This document shows, one piece after another, positions 26,464 through 35,022 of a stretch of 64,000 nucleotides of DNA. The notes beneath the pieces are model-generated. The model did not search any database. It saw only the letters and a list, made by a program, of their open reading frames with translations, and was not told the DNA's origin. This DNA is from Bacteroides faecium (GTDB lineage Bacteria; Bacteroidota; Bacteroidia; Bacteroidales; Bacteroidaceae). The stretch spans positions 1,860,001-1,924,000 of the forward strand of contig NZ_CP050831.1 in the NCBI RefSeq assembly GCF_012113595.1. The letters are read 5' to 3'. The first letter of the stretch is position 1. The number at the start of each line of letters is the position of its first letter. Position numbers and translations under genes: made by a program.

Positions 26464-28203
26464 TTATACTTCTTCTACTTTTACCAGTTTCCAGCCTTTA
26501 AACACTAAAACGATACTCTTCAATTCTGTGGTTCCCTTATCTTGCAGAATCCATTCACTTGCTGCATACTGTTTCAGTTGTGTTTTGGCATCGACTGTCA
26601 ATTTCTCTATCTCCATATCGGCGGCATCACGTTTGGCATACTTAACTTCGATGCAGTAACTGTACGCCATGTCGGGAAGTTGTAGCAAGCGGGGTTGCAG
26701 AAAAATATCCGCGTATCCTTTGTTGCTTTCATATTCGGGGCGGGCGATATAATAGTGTGTCAGTCCCAGATATGATAAAATGAAGGTCTTTACATAAGCT
26801 TCCCCCTCTATAAAGTCTCGGATACAGCTCTGGCCGTTCAGGCGGTCGGCAATGTATCTGAAATAATTTTCCCATTCTCCTTTATATGCCATTCGTTTCA
26901 TGAGATCTACCAATTTATCTATTTCAAGATAAAGGTCGGCAGTATCTTTATAGATGTCCGCCATATAACCGTAAAGTTGCTCACGTACTGCCCGGTTGGG
27001 AACGCTTAACACAGGCTCGCCCATTTCCATTCCACTGATGGTGAGCATTCCATAATAATAAAGCAGGCTCTTGAAGTTCCTAGGCTTGACAATGTCTTCC
27101 GCAGGGAAACTATCAGCAATAATTCCAGTGGTAGAGCCATTTTCTACTATCTCCTGAACGACACTTGCGTTTTCTCCAAAAATCTTGTCAACGTGGATAA
27201 GATGGCGTAACTTATTGTAGTCCGTACGGATATTTGCATCAAGCATATTGTCGGGAATATGCTTGTTCAGCAAATAGCGGTTCATGAAATAGAGCACCAT
27301 ATCCGAGTTGTACATAGACGGTTCATCCAGTGACTTTGTAGAGAAGCAGTAATTGTCGTACCATGGTTTCATGATTCCTATTAATTCGTCCGTGGTATGC
27401 GGTAATTCTGTTCTGCTTTTGTAGTAGTCTATTAGAGTGCGTACTTCGTATTCATTGAAACCTATCATGTTATTGAACACAGAGTTGCTACTGTAATTAT
27501 CCGCTATGTTGAATCCACTGGTGAGGTCATCCATTGTTACGGGGCTGACACCGGTGAGGAAAATACGTTCGATTACAGAGTTTGAATAGTCTTTCACTAC
27601 TTTCAGAAATCCTCGAAAAAAGCCGTTGTCATGAGTGATGTTATGGTAACGTTCGTTGTCGTAATCCACCAGAATGTTGTTAGCAAAGTTATCGTATTCG
27701 TCGAGGATGAGATACATTTTCAGCCTTTTGTTTTGAGCGGATAGGCATAAGAATCCCAATACCTCATCTGCAGTGTCATATTTTTCAAGTTCTTCCACTA
27801 TGTCTTCGCCTAATAAGTGACTGTTATCTTTAGCAAAGGCACGCATGACCATCTTGCAATAGGCATTAAATTTCTGTTCCAGCTGTTCCAAGGTAGTGGC
27901 TACGCTGCTAAAATTGAGTTTTAGCACTAAATATTTATTCCGGTTGGGTGTAGGGTGCTTGCCTATATATAGCCCGCCAAAGATTTCTTCGAACTTATCT
28001 TGCTTGTTGATATCATAGTAAATACCGAGCATGTTCAGAAAAAGGCTTTTCCCGAAACGGCGGGGACGGACGAAGAAGAAAAAACGACTTGTGTCTTCTA
28101 CTAAGGCAATATGACGTGTCTTGTCTACATAGTAATAGTTATCACTGATAATAGACTCGAAGTTCGTCATTCCATAAGGTATTTTCTTTATTGCTGCATC
28201 CAT
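26464..28203 (-). CDS. AAA-ATPase-like / PD-(D/E)XK nuclease family protein, copy 2
   Basis: A 579-residue paralogue of the adjacent gene with the same ATPase (GKS at 51-53, YLILDEYDNF) and nuclease (GYADIF, CIEVKY) motifs. The two proteins are almost identical at residues 1-75, 165-375 and 490-579 but clearly different at about 80-160 and 376-490. Both keep all motifs, so neither is visibly broken. The repeat period is 1765 bp and includes the short intergenic sequence. Function unknown. Confidence 0.85.
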   Translation of the reverse strand: MDAAIKKIPYGMTNFESIISDNYYYVDKTRHIALVEDTSRFFFFVRPRRFGKSLFLNMLGIYYDINKQDKFEEIFGGLYIGKHPTPNRNKYLVLKLNFSSVATTLEQLEQKFNAYCKMVMRAFAKDNSHLLGEDIVEELEKYDTADEVLGFLCLSAQNKRLKMYLILDEYDNFANNILVDYDNERYHNITHDNGFFRGFLKVVKDYSNSVIERIFLTGVSPVTMDDLTSGFNIADNYSSNSVFNNMIGFNEYEVRTLIDYYKSRTELPHTTDELIGIMKPWYDNYCFSTKSLDEPSMYNSDMVLYFMNRYLLNKHIPDNMLDANIRTDYNKLRHLIHVDKIFGENASVVQEIVENGSTTGIIADSFPAEDIVKPRNFKSLLYYYGMLTISGMEMGEPVLSVPNRAVREQLYGYMADIYKDTADLYLEIDKLVDLMKRMAYKGEWENYFRYIADRLNGQSCIRDFIEGEAYVKTFILSYLGLTHYYIARPEYESNKGYADIFLQPRLLQLPDMAYSYCIEVKYAKRDAADMEIEKLTVDAKTQLKQYAASEWILQDKGTTELKSIVLVFKGWKLVKVEEV

Positions 28204-28355
28204 AACCGCTCTATATTTATAGTTGAGAACAAAAATAGTTTATTTTCTCCGATTCGGCAATTAATGAGATGTTTATTCTTGTTCTTTATTCTGTTGCCTT
28301 ACAGTACGGAAATGAACTTATCTGTATTAAGATGAGTCTAATGTAATATTCATAT

Positions 28356-28488
28356 TACTATAAAGTTTAAAAGTATGCAAGTATCTGCAACGCTGCAACA
28401 AAACGGGGGCAATGTATTATCTAATAGATAGTTATAGCGTTGCAGATACCTGTTGCAGATGGTTGCAGATATCCCTTATCTGCAACAC
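28356..28488 (+). repeat. Left arm of a 133-bp imperfect inverted repeat
   Basis: Pairs with 28735-28867 at 125 of 133 positions without gaps. The arm contains a nested 14-bp inverted repeat (28381-28394 with 28436-28449) and a 9-bp stem (28463-28471 with 28477-28485), and several copies of GTTGCAGAT in both orientations. Confidence 0.9.
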
Positions 28489-28551
28489 GTATCGTGTAGT
28501 TACGGGCAGATATCCCCTTAAGGAAAAGCCGGAGGCATTACATTAATGTCA

Positions 28552-28690
28552 GTATCCGCATAGGGAAACTGGAGTATCTATACTCAGAAACTCCAATTTC
28601 CCTACGCGGATACTCTCGTTTCCCTACGCGGATACTGCAATTTCCAGCCTGGGAACGGGAGTTTCGATGTAGGGAACCATTGTTTCATAT
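28552..28690. repeat. Intergenic tract of 22-bp period (TTTCCCTACGCGGATAC core)
   Basis: TTTC or TTTCC begins at 28597, 28619, 28641, 28662 and 28683; the first two copies share TTTCCCTACGCGGATACT. The same core occurs inverted at 28552-28568, making a hairpin with 28597-28613 (16 of 17 pairs). No coding frame is credible here. Confidence 0.75.
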
Positions 28691-28734
28691 ATATGATTGT
28701 ACCGTTTGCAATAAAAGATTTATTGTTTTATACA

Positions 28735-28867
28735 GTGTGGCAGATAAAGGCTATCTGCCACCATCTGCAACAGGTATCTGCAACGCTGTAACTATCTATT
28801 AGATAATACATTGTCCCCGTTTTGTTGCAGCGTTGCAGATACTTGCACACTTTTAAACTTTGTAGTA
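28735..28867 (-). repeat. Right arm of a 133-bp imperfect inverted repeat
   Basis: Reverse complement of 28356-28488 with 8 mismatches. In the small nested stem a T-A pair of the left arm is a G-C pair here, so pairing is kept. The 246 bp between the arms hold a 22-bp-period repeat tract. Confidence 0.9.
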
Positions 28868-28998
28868 GTGAGAGAATCACATCAATTAGCTCAAAACCGT
28901 ATTGATTTGAGCCAATCCATCTGATACACTGATGACTCAAATATCCAATTATCCGAATCTAATCCTGTCGATGCTCACCAAGCGGGGGATATAGATTC

Positions 28999-29080
28999 AT
29001 CACGTGGGCAAAAGTGGGTGGCACATGGGCTTAGGGTTGTTTACCTGTGGGCTTAAAGTCATCGGCAGGTGGCTGAACAG
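28999..29080. repeat. Intergenic tract of about 22-bp period (GTGGGC core)
   Basis: TGGGC or TGGC begins at 29005, 29026, 29048 and 29070, each followed by 16-17 variable bases. The core differs from the neighbouring tract, but the period is the same. Together with the hairpins that follow, the 28204-29325 gap has no gene I can support. Confidence 0.6.
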
Positions 29081-29081
29081 G

Positions 29082-29116
29082 ACAGAGCCTCTATTCTGGT
29101 GAAGCAGAGGCTCTGT
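29082..29116. terminator. Hairpin in the gap before the C10 operon end
   Basis: Perfect 10-bp arms (29082-29091 and 29107-29116), TTT on the plus side. Confidence 0.5.
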
Positions 29117-29122
29117 TTAAAT

Positions 29123-29163
29123 GAAATGCAAGCTCCGTTGCGCTAAAACAGAACTTGCATTTC
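29123..29163. terminator. Second hairpin in the gap
   Basis: Perfect 10-bp arms (29123-29132 and 29154-29163) with a 21-nt loop. Confidence 0.45.
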
Positions 29164-29220
29164 AAGTAGGTATAGTATAAAAAAAAAGGAACTTAAATTA
29201 TACGCTTCCGCATTCAGGTT

Positions 29221-29288
29221 CGCTTTCAGGCAAAACCTTCGATGAAAAGGGGCTTTTAGGAAGGGCTGAAAGCTGAAAGCGTTTTTTT
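29221..29288. terminator. Hairpin next to the end of the C10 operon
   Basis: Arms CGCTTTCAG (29221-29229) and CTGAAAGCG (29273-29281), followed by seven T on the plus strand. It lies 37 bp beyond the last C10-type gene, which reads from the other side, so its polarity is unclear. Confidence 0.4.
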
Positions 29289-29325
29289 ACTTTTACTATT
29301 TAGTAGTATTGCTTTATAGGTATCT

Positions 29326-30555
29326 CTAGCGATTTCTCATGTTAGCGATTATTCTAAGATATGTATCTCTATAGATATAACCACCGGGTTCAAAATCGAC
29401 TCTTCCGTCATCATAAACCATATAGTAGCCATTGAATTCGTCCCCCCTGCCAAAGTTGCAATGGAAATATACCGTATTCTCATCATTAATTGCATAACCA
29501 TCAATTAAAAAAGCAACTCTATTTAGATCACCGACAAAAACAGGATAGAAAGAAAGCAGTGATTTTTTCACTATATCCAGATTCCATTTTTGATCTCTAT
29601 CACCGATTATTTTATATTGAGAAGAATTTAAAGCATCAGATACTTTATTTATTGGAGTTTCCATTGCAACAACAGCATCCACAATTGTAGACTGTGGCCA
29701 TTGATCGTTGTAAGATTTGCCCCACACAGGATATGTCCCAATAGTATCATATATGTATTTGGATAATGTTGCGGCCATGTTATAATAAGGTCTTGTAACA
29801 TCTTTCTCCATCGTTAATTCTTCCCAATTAATATAAGTACCATTTATTTCTAAGTAAGGTTGTAAGTATGCCATTGCTTGGGTAATAGCAACAACGGCTT
29901 CGCCTGTAAAATAATTATTGTGCCATGCGGCTCCCGGTCTACTACCCACCCCTACTGCATATTGTACCCAAGCTGTTGGCAATAATTGATTAAATGGACT
30001 GCTTTGCCCCCAATCTGTTTTGCAAAATGGAACAATCATAACACTGACTTCTCCTGATACAGAATCTACCGGACGAGAACGTGTTGCCGACGTGGTCGCG
30101 TAGTTCTGAATTTTATCAAGTAAAGCATTTTTTGCCATTTGTACCATTACATTTGGACCTGTGGCAACTTTATAAAGTGAATCATTGAATGAAGGCATAT
30201 ATGCTAATACTTCTGGAAATCTTTTATCACCAGAAACAATGATTTTACCATTTTCCAAACCATCATTCATTTCTATCTCATAAATTAAGGGGGAGTTCTC
30301 ATCAGATAATGTTCTTGTTTGTCCCGAAGCATTAAGTCGATATTGGCTTTTTATACCCAAAGTTACTCCGTTCGCTCTTGTTTCAGGACTGGCTGTAACT
30401 GATTTTTGAAATGATTTGGCGATTGTGAGTGCCTCATTTTCTGACAAATCATAGAGGCTGCTTTTTATATTTGCTTCAGTTAACCTATCCATTTCTTCTG
30501 TGCAGGAAGATATCAATGCTGCCAAAATAATATATATAAAGATGTTTTTTCTCAT
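29326..30555 (-). CDS. C10 peptidase-like lipoprotein lacking both catalytic residues (pseudo-protease)
   Basis: A 409-residue lipoprotein (LISSCTEE, lipid Cys at 18). It has the whole C10 layout: an Spi-type propeptide (ALTIAKSFQKSV at about 42-53, IIVSGDKRFPEVLAYM at about 105-120) and the domain start TDWGQSSPFN at about 180. The catalytic Cys motif, AGCVNIAMAQMM in the neighbour 32987-34435, reads TGEAVVAITQAM here, so Cys is Glu219. The His motif (AHAWLIDG in the neighbour 31432-32979) reads RVAFLIDG, so His is Val347. The fold is otherwise intact (CNFGRGDEFNGYYMVY). It cannot be a normal C10 protease. It may bind the active enzymes, their substrates, or an inhibitor. It is the last gene of the operon. 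Confidence 0.8.
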   Translation of the reverse strand: MRKNIFIYIILAALISSCTEEMDRLTEANIKSSLYDLSENEALTIAKSFQKSVTASPETRANGVTLGIKSQYRLNASGQTRTLSDENSPLIYEIEMNDGLENGKIIVSGDKRFPEVLAYMPSFNDSLYKVATGPNVMVQMAKNALLDKIQNYATTSATRSRPVDSVSGEVSVMIVPFCKTDWGQSSPFNQLLPTAWVQYAVGVGSRPGAAWHNNYFTGEAVVAITQAMAYLQPYLEINGTYINWEELTMEKDVTRPYYNMAATLSKYIYDTIGTYPVWGKSYNDQWPQSTIVDAVVAMETPINKVSDALNSSQYKIIGDRDQKWNLDIVKKSLLSFYPVFVGDLNRVAFLIDGYAINDENTVYFHCNFGRGDEFNGYYMVYDDGRVDFEPGGYIYRDTYLRIIANMRNR

Positions 30556-30677
30556 AATACTTTTTATTTACTTAATTTTATGCTCACTATTTACCTTGTC
30601 TTTGTTTGAATAGTTGATTGCAAGTATGCAAGATGTTAATGGTAACAGTTTCATTTTATTTTTTTTATTGAAATCAA

Positions 30678-31424
30678 TTAAAATGTAAGTCCTCTTAATT
30701 GAATTATTCCATTATCCTTCCAAACATGATTAACCTTTACTTCTGTGATACCGGCATCAGGATATCGTTGCTGATATTTTTCTGTTTTATCAGCTTCTAT
30801 GATATATCCGTGTGACATTCCAGTAGCGAATTTGAAACCATATTTTTCTTTTTTGCCGTCATGCATTAAGGTTAAAGAAGTAAGGTTCCATTCGTATGAT
30901 CCTTCATAAGATATTCCCGAAAAAGTTTCTATTGTGAACTTTTTCGTATTCTGATTGAACGTATAAATTGCGCTGATAAATGGTTTACTTTCTTCCCGTA
31001 ACTCTTTCTCTATTTCCGGGGGGATTCTTAGGTCTGTTGCTTTTATTGTTATCCCTGGATACCCTGGATTGCCTTCTTTTAATGGAATCCCCCAATCTAT
31101 AATTTCTGGACTACCGAAATATTTTACATATACGAATATTTCACATAATATTTTATCATTATCTAGAAGCCGTATCATAGTACTTCCACTTTTGTGTGTA
31201 ATGATGCAGATACCCATTTTGTCAATAGTTGCAGTTGCAATTTCTTGATCATCAGACTGTAGTGTGCAATTGTAGCGCGTTAAGTCAGTTTCGATACTAA
31301 TATGTGACGTTTCTCCTTCCCATATAGAAATCGATTTCTTTTCCGGTTCGTATGGTTCTTCCTTAGAACAGCCATAAAAGGATATGAATAATGATGCGAT
31401 AAGTAAAAAAATAGCAAATCTCAT
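30678..31424 (-). CDS. Lipoprotein of unknown function within the C10 operon
   Basis: A 248-residue lipoprotein (FYGCSKEEP, lipid Cys at 19). Residues about 33-105 look like an Ig-like (BIG2-type) domain (SISIWEGETSHISIET, and ATATIDKMGICIITHKSGST). The second half is beta-rich with no motif I recognise. It starts 7 bp after the stop of the upstream C10 peptidase, so the two are translated from one transcript. Bacteroides C10 loci have been reported to carry small staphostatin/Spi-like inhibitor genes; this protein is larger, and I see no direct evidence that it is one. Confidence 0.65.
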   Translation of the reverse strand: MRFAIFLLIASLFISFYGCSKEEPYEPEKKSISIWEGETSHISIETDLTRYNCTLQSDDQEIATATIDKMGICIITHKSGSTMIRLLDNDKILCEIFVYVKYFGSPEIIDWGIPLKEGNPGYPGITIKATDLRIPPEIEKELREESKPFISAIYTFNQNTKKFTIETFSGISYEGSYEWNLTSLTLMHDGKKEKYGFKFATGMSHGYIIEADKTEKYQQRYPDAGITEVKVNHVWKDNGIIQLRGLTF

Positions 31425-31431
31425 ATCTCTA

Positions 31432-32979
31432 TTATTTTTTCGTTATATTATATAACATGGTCATTTCTTGGGTATAATATGCGATGTTACCATTGTCTGT
31501 ATGAAATATGACATCACAATCTTGTAGATTATTACTTGTTCTGAAATAAGCCTTAGAACCTATTCCCCAGCCAATGTTTACTGACCAATAGTGGCAGTAT
31601 ACAGCACTTCGGGAGTCTTTGGTAATAACAACTCCATCAATTAGCCAAGCGTGTGCCCCAGCTTTTTCTATTATATTACCATCTTTGTCTACTTTATGTC
31701 CAGAGCCGCACAAGAGAACAGGCTTTCTTTCAAATAAAGATTGCTTGGCAAGACTACCATTGAATTTCTCCTTTTCATTTCCTGAAAAATTAGTCATGAT
31801 TCTTAAATAATTTACCATATCAAGAGGTTTAGTTCCAGTTTGTGTAATTACGTCTTTCGTATATTCACTATCTGTGTCAATATCGTACAACTTTTTGTTT
31901 TCTCGAGTGGGGTATGAATCTGTGTCTACGTATATTTTGTATAATAAACCAGAAATCATATCTATCAAGTCTTGTGGTGAATCTTGTTCAGGTTTCCATG
32001 GGTTGCTAACAATATTATCAACTGAAGTTACGTAGTCCCAATCTACTCTTTGATTATCTTTTATATACATAGTAGGCTTTATTATACTAAATAATATTCC
32101 TATTGCGAGATTGGCACATCCTACCGATATATGTCCTTCATATTCGCTGTTTTTTCCATCAAAAATCATCATTACGGGCATACTGAAATTGTATGGATTG
32201 CTTTGTTTCCATTCTACTTTGGATAAGGGATTAACGAACGCTACCACTTCTGAACTAGGTCTTTCTACACCCCCGGCGGGATTCCCGGGATTATTATTTC
32301 TTGTAGATATTGCATCGGTTGTTGTAATTCGATCTTTAATGTCTTGATAAGATATTTCTCTTATAGATATATTTAGTTGTTGAGCTATTTTATAAAGGGT
32401 AGAATCTCTTTTTGTAGATTTTATGTTTTCTATTAGTTGGATATCTGAAAGAATATTTTTTTTAGATAATTCTAATAAATAGCGTGTTCCATTATCTATT
32501 TTAGTATCAGGGCAATAATTGTCTGTATAGAAAAGAACCTCAGGCATTCTTTCGTCACCGCATACGACAGCTAAGCTTTTACTACCATCATAGTTGGACA
32601 ATTCAACATCAAATATAGGTACTGTGAGTTCTTCCGATATTGGTGAGCGAGTTGCAACTACACTTTTAATGATATTATTGCTTTCGGTGATATAATATTT
32701 CTTTTTGATTGATATTGGAGATATTTCTGAATTTCGTGTAGTAGCTATTTTTTTAGTTTCTATATTATTTCTAAAATCAGAAATAAGATTACCTATTTCC
32801 TCTTCAGATAGTTCATCAGGATTATCATATGCAATACTGACAAATTCTTCTGGTGTTAAAATTATCTTATCGTTTTTCGTTGCTCTATCATTAGTGCTGC
32901 TGACAATGTCAGTGTCTGTACATGATAAAATCAGAAATGAGGTGATAAGTATGTATAAAAAGTATTTATTCTTTAGCAT
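31432..32979 (-). CDS. C10 peptidase (streptopain-like), lipoprotein
   Basis: A 515-residue lipoprotein (LILSCTDTD, lipid Cys at 20). A long propeptide reaches about residue 250 and includes AVVCGDERMPEVLFYTDN (the conserved Spi-domain strand). The catalytic domain starts at KVEWKQSNPYN. The catalytic Cys is Cys288 in SVGCANLAIGIL and the His is His443 in AHAWLIDG; NIGWGIG stands for the usual NWGWGG. Family members are made as zymogens and cleave proteins at the cell surface or outside. It lies 7 bp after the first C10 gene. The divergent Cys region suggests altered specificity. Confidence 0.82.
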   Translation of the reverse strand: MLKNKYFLYILITSFLILSCTDTDIVSSTNDRATKNDKIILTPEEFVSIAYDNPDELSEEEIGNLISDFRNNIETKKIATTRNSEISPISIKKKYYITESNNIIKSVVATRSPISEELTVPIFDVELSNYDGSKSLAVVCGDERMPEVLFYTDNYCPDTKIDNGTRYLLELSKKNILSDIQLIENIKSTKRDSTLYKIAQQLNISIREISYQDIKDRITTTDAISTRNNNPGNPAGGVERPSSEVVAFVNPLSKVEWKQSNPYNFSMPVMMIFDGKNSEYEGHISVGCANLAIGILFSIIKPTMYIKDNQRVDWDYVTSVDNIVSNPWKPEQDSPQDLIDMISGLLYKIYVDTDSYPTRENKKLYDIDTDSEYTKDVITQTGTKPLDMVNYLRIMTNFSGNEKEKFNGSLAKQSLFERKPVLLCGSGHKVDKDGNIIEKAGAHAWLIDGVVITKDSRSAVYCHYWSVNIGWGIGSKAYFRTSNNLQDCDVIFHTDNGNIAYYTQEMTMLYNITKK

Positions 32980-32986
32980 ATTGTTT

Positions 32987-34435
32987 TTATCTTACGGAAA
33001 TATTATTTAAGTAATCCATTTTATAACACCATTGTTGAACGCCTTTGGCATCAAAATATGTATTAGCATTACTGTCTAATTGATAGTAGCCAGTGCATTC
33101 ATCTGCCCACCCTAAATTAGCATGCCAATAAACATCGTTACTCTTTACTAATTGGCGGGTAGCTATAGATTTTTCAGTTATTAACATGCCAGAGATGATG
33201 AAGGCGTGATCGGAAGTTAACATCATAATTAGGCGCTTTGCACGTAATGCTGCCCATGCCATATCACCATTGAAAGAGGCTTTTGGCTTATAATTAAAGT
33301 ACTTACTCATTGTTCTTAGCATATTTTCTTCCGTAACTTCGCTTGCAATGACAGCGCCATCCCAATCCTTTTTGGAAGTTGTATGGTTTTCACGATAAAG
33401 GTCAATTATTAGCTCTTCTGTATCACTACGTCCCCTTTCACTAGCTCCCGGATCATCGATCTTAGGAGTTTGAGCCATCAGATCCCAATTCGGAATAAAC
33501 GTACCATGTCCATCAGGATTAGGAAATGAAATTTGTGGGATTCTACGACGATGGGTATATGTCATCATTTGAGCCATGGCAATGTTCACACATCCTGCGG
33601 GAACTGTTGTGAAATTTTTCCCTCCTTTTTCTGTCCTGACCCAATCAAGTAATTCATTAAAATAACCAAATTCTGCATTGTAAGGAAATCCTTGTCCCCA
33701 ATTGGTTTTTACCAAAGGAGGATATATCGATGTTTCCTGTATTTGCATTTCTATATCTCCTATTTGTACAGCTGTTGCCCTCGTTATAGGTTTTGCATCA
33801 GTGATAACTATATTATCTTTAATTGCTTCATAAGAAATCTCATCCAAAGGCAATTTTAGTTCTTTACTTACTTTTTCAAGTGTCGGAAGTCGTAAAGAGT
33901 CCACGAGTTCTTTCATTTTTATTGTATTGTAGAGATAACTTGCTTTTGATGCATGCAATAATTCACTAGCACCTGTTTGCTTTAGCATTGTTTCGCTACT
34001 ACATTGAGGAATAAAAGCAATGATGCCGGGAAAATTAGCATTTGCTGAAACCACAGCACGGCCTATAGAAGAGCCATTGCTAAATTCGATCTCGCAGATT
34101 TTGGACGTGATATCGTCATTGCTTATCGCTCTTGTAGCTTGTTCTTGTTCTTTGAACTCTCCTTCTTTATTAATGAAACTTTCTTTTACTATTTTAAAGG
34201 AAGCTACATTGCTTCTTGTCACATTTCCGCCTTGTAGTTCGGCAAAAGAGTTTACCATATTGAAAAGAGTCTTATCATCCAAATCTTTCGTTTCATCGTA
34301 AGAGATACTTAAAACTTCGTTTTGGTTAAGTTTGATTTTCTTTTGAGATATGACATCTTCTGTAATATCATTCGAGCAGGAGTTTAGGGCAGATAGTCCT
34401 GTAATCGTGCATAGTAGGTAAAAAAACTTTTTCAT
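32987..34435 (-). CDS. C10 peptidase (streptopain-like), lipoprotein
   Basis: A 482-residue lipoprotein (ALNSCSND, lipid Cys at 20). The Spi-like propeptide runs to about 235 (EVLSISYDETKDL, AVVSANANFPGIIAFIP). The mature domain begins VKTNWGQGFPYN. The catalytic Cys is Cys282 in PAGCVNIAMAQMM, the best match to the family of the three proteins in this operon. The His is His410 in SDHAFIISG, followed by HANLGWADECTGYY in place of NWGWGG. It is the first C10 gene after the DUF3244 gene and is likely an active secreted or surface thiol protease. Confidence 0.85.
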   Translation of the reverse strand: MKKFFYLLCTITGLSALNSCSNDITEDVISQKKIKLNQNEVLSISYDETKDLDDKTLFNMVNSFAELQGGNVTRSNVASFKIVKESFINKEGEFKEQEQATRAISNDDITSKICEIEFSNGSSIGRAVVSANANFPGIIAFIPQCSSETMLKQTGASELLHASKASYLYNTIKMKELVDSLRLPTLEKVSKELKLPLDEISYEAIKDNIVITDAKPITRATAVQIGDIEMQIQETSIYPPLVKTNWGQGFPYNAEFGYFNELLDWVRTEKGGKNFTTVPAGCVNIAMAQMMTYTHRRRIPQISFPNPDGHGTFIPNWDLMAQTPKIDDPGASERGRSDTEELIIDLYRENHTTSKKDWDGAVIASEVTEENMLRTMSKYFNYKPKASFNGDMAWAALRAKRLIMMLTSDHAFIISGMLITEKSIATRQLVKSNDVYWHANLGWADECTGYYQLDSNANTYFDAKGVQQWCYKMDYLNNISVR

Positions 34436-34475
34436 ACTTTTAATTATTATATTGTTAAATGGTGCGTGTTACTTA

Positions 34476-34862
34476 TTAATGGATTGAGTGTTCAATCTCG
34501 AATTCCCCTATGAGGGGCATGTTTCCTTCTATGTAAAAAAACTCATAATGACCAACTTTGTAGCCTTTCAAATCAATCTTATAAACTTCTGCTTCATTAG
34601 GAGTTACTATCACATCTTGGAACATGATGTTTCCTTGCTGATCTTTTACTTGGAAGATGACTTGCTTGTCTACATGTTCTAAAAAACGAACTTCGATGGA
34701 GTTTTCGTCGAGGATAGCTTCTATAGGAATAGAAACTGGTACTTCTCTATGCTGATGCCATATTTTGATAACTAACCGCTTAGTTCTATGCTCTGATAGA
34801 GTATTGGCTTCCATCGTCATAAATGAAATGCCAATTAATAATACAATACTTAGTCTTTTCAT
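34476..34862 (-). CDS. DUF3244-family small exported protein
   Basis: Start set at the ATG 34862-34860 (MKRLSIVLLIGISFMTMEA, a signal peptide); the longer frame would begin upstream of the -7 element. The protein is 128 residues and mainly one beta-sandwich (IFQVKDQQGNIMFQD, then YKIDLKGYKVGHYEFFY) as in the DUF3244 family of Bacteroides. It has no lipid Cys, so it is probably periplasmic or secreted. It is the first gene of the C10 operon, 40 bp before the first peptidase. Its role is unknown; a partner or inhibitor of the proteases is possible from position only. Confidence 0.7.
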   Translation of the reverse strand: MKRLSIVLLIGISFMTMEANTLSEHRTKRLVIKIWHQHREVPVSIPIEAILDENSIEVRFLEHVDKQVIFQVKDQQGNIMFQDVIVTPNEAEVYKIDLKGYKVGHYEFFYIEGNMPLIGEFEIEHSIH

Positions 34863-34880
34863 ATCTTTAATTGTTTTCTG

Positions 34881-34888
34881 CAAAGTTA
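34881..34888 (-). promoter_or_regulatory. Candidate -7 element of the DUF3244-C10 operon
   Basis: TAACTTTG on the minus strand, just upstream of the DUF3244 start, which implies a very short leader. Upstream, CAAAAGAC occurs twice 23 bp apart (34913 and 34936) and may be an operator. Confidence 0.5.
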
Positions 34889-35022
34889 TAGAGATATGAA
34901 GGGGTGCACAAGCAAAAGACGTTTTTCGGTGTGGACAAAAGACTGTTGATAATCAGTAGTTTATGCACTTTTGCGTGGACGGCTTCTTAAACTGTAGTTT
35001 ATTTCCTTCTAAAATGAAGGTA

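Larger units (their letters stand above)
24690..28227 (-). repeat. Tandem duplication, unit 1765 bp, two copies
   Basis: The two ATPase/nuclease genes and their flanks repeat: the sequence GAGAACATTATACTTCTTCT occurs just after both stop codons (24690 and 26458), and both starts are preceded by the same GCTGCATCCATAACCGCT (plus-strand reading). The stop-to-stop and start-to-start distances are both 1765 bp. Confidence 0.9.

Noticed and set aside
28111..28335. 74-residue plus-strand frame upstream of the tandem genes
   Set aside because: It mostly lies antisense to the conserved start of the ATPase gene and shows no independent signal.
28728..28940. 70-residue frame on the minus strand within the inverted repeat
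   Set aside because: It is made mostly of the right arm and has no protein-like pattern; the palindrome explains the open frame.
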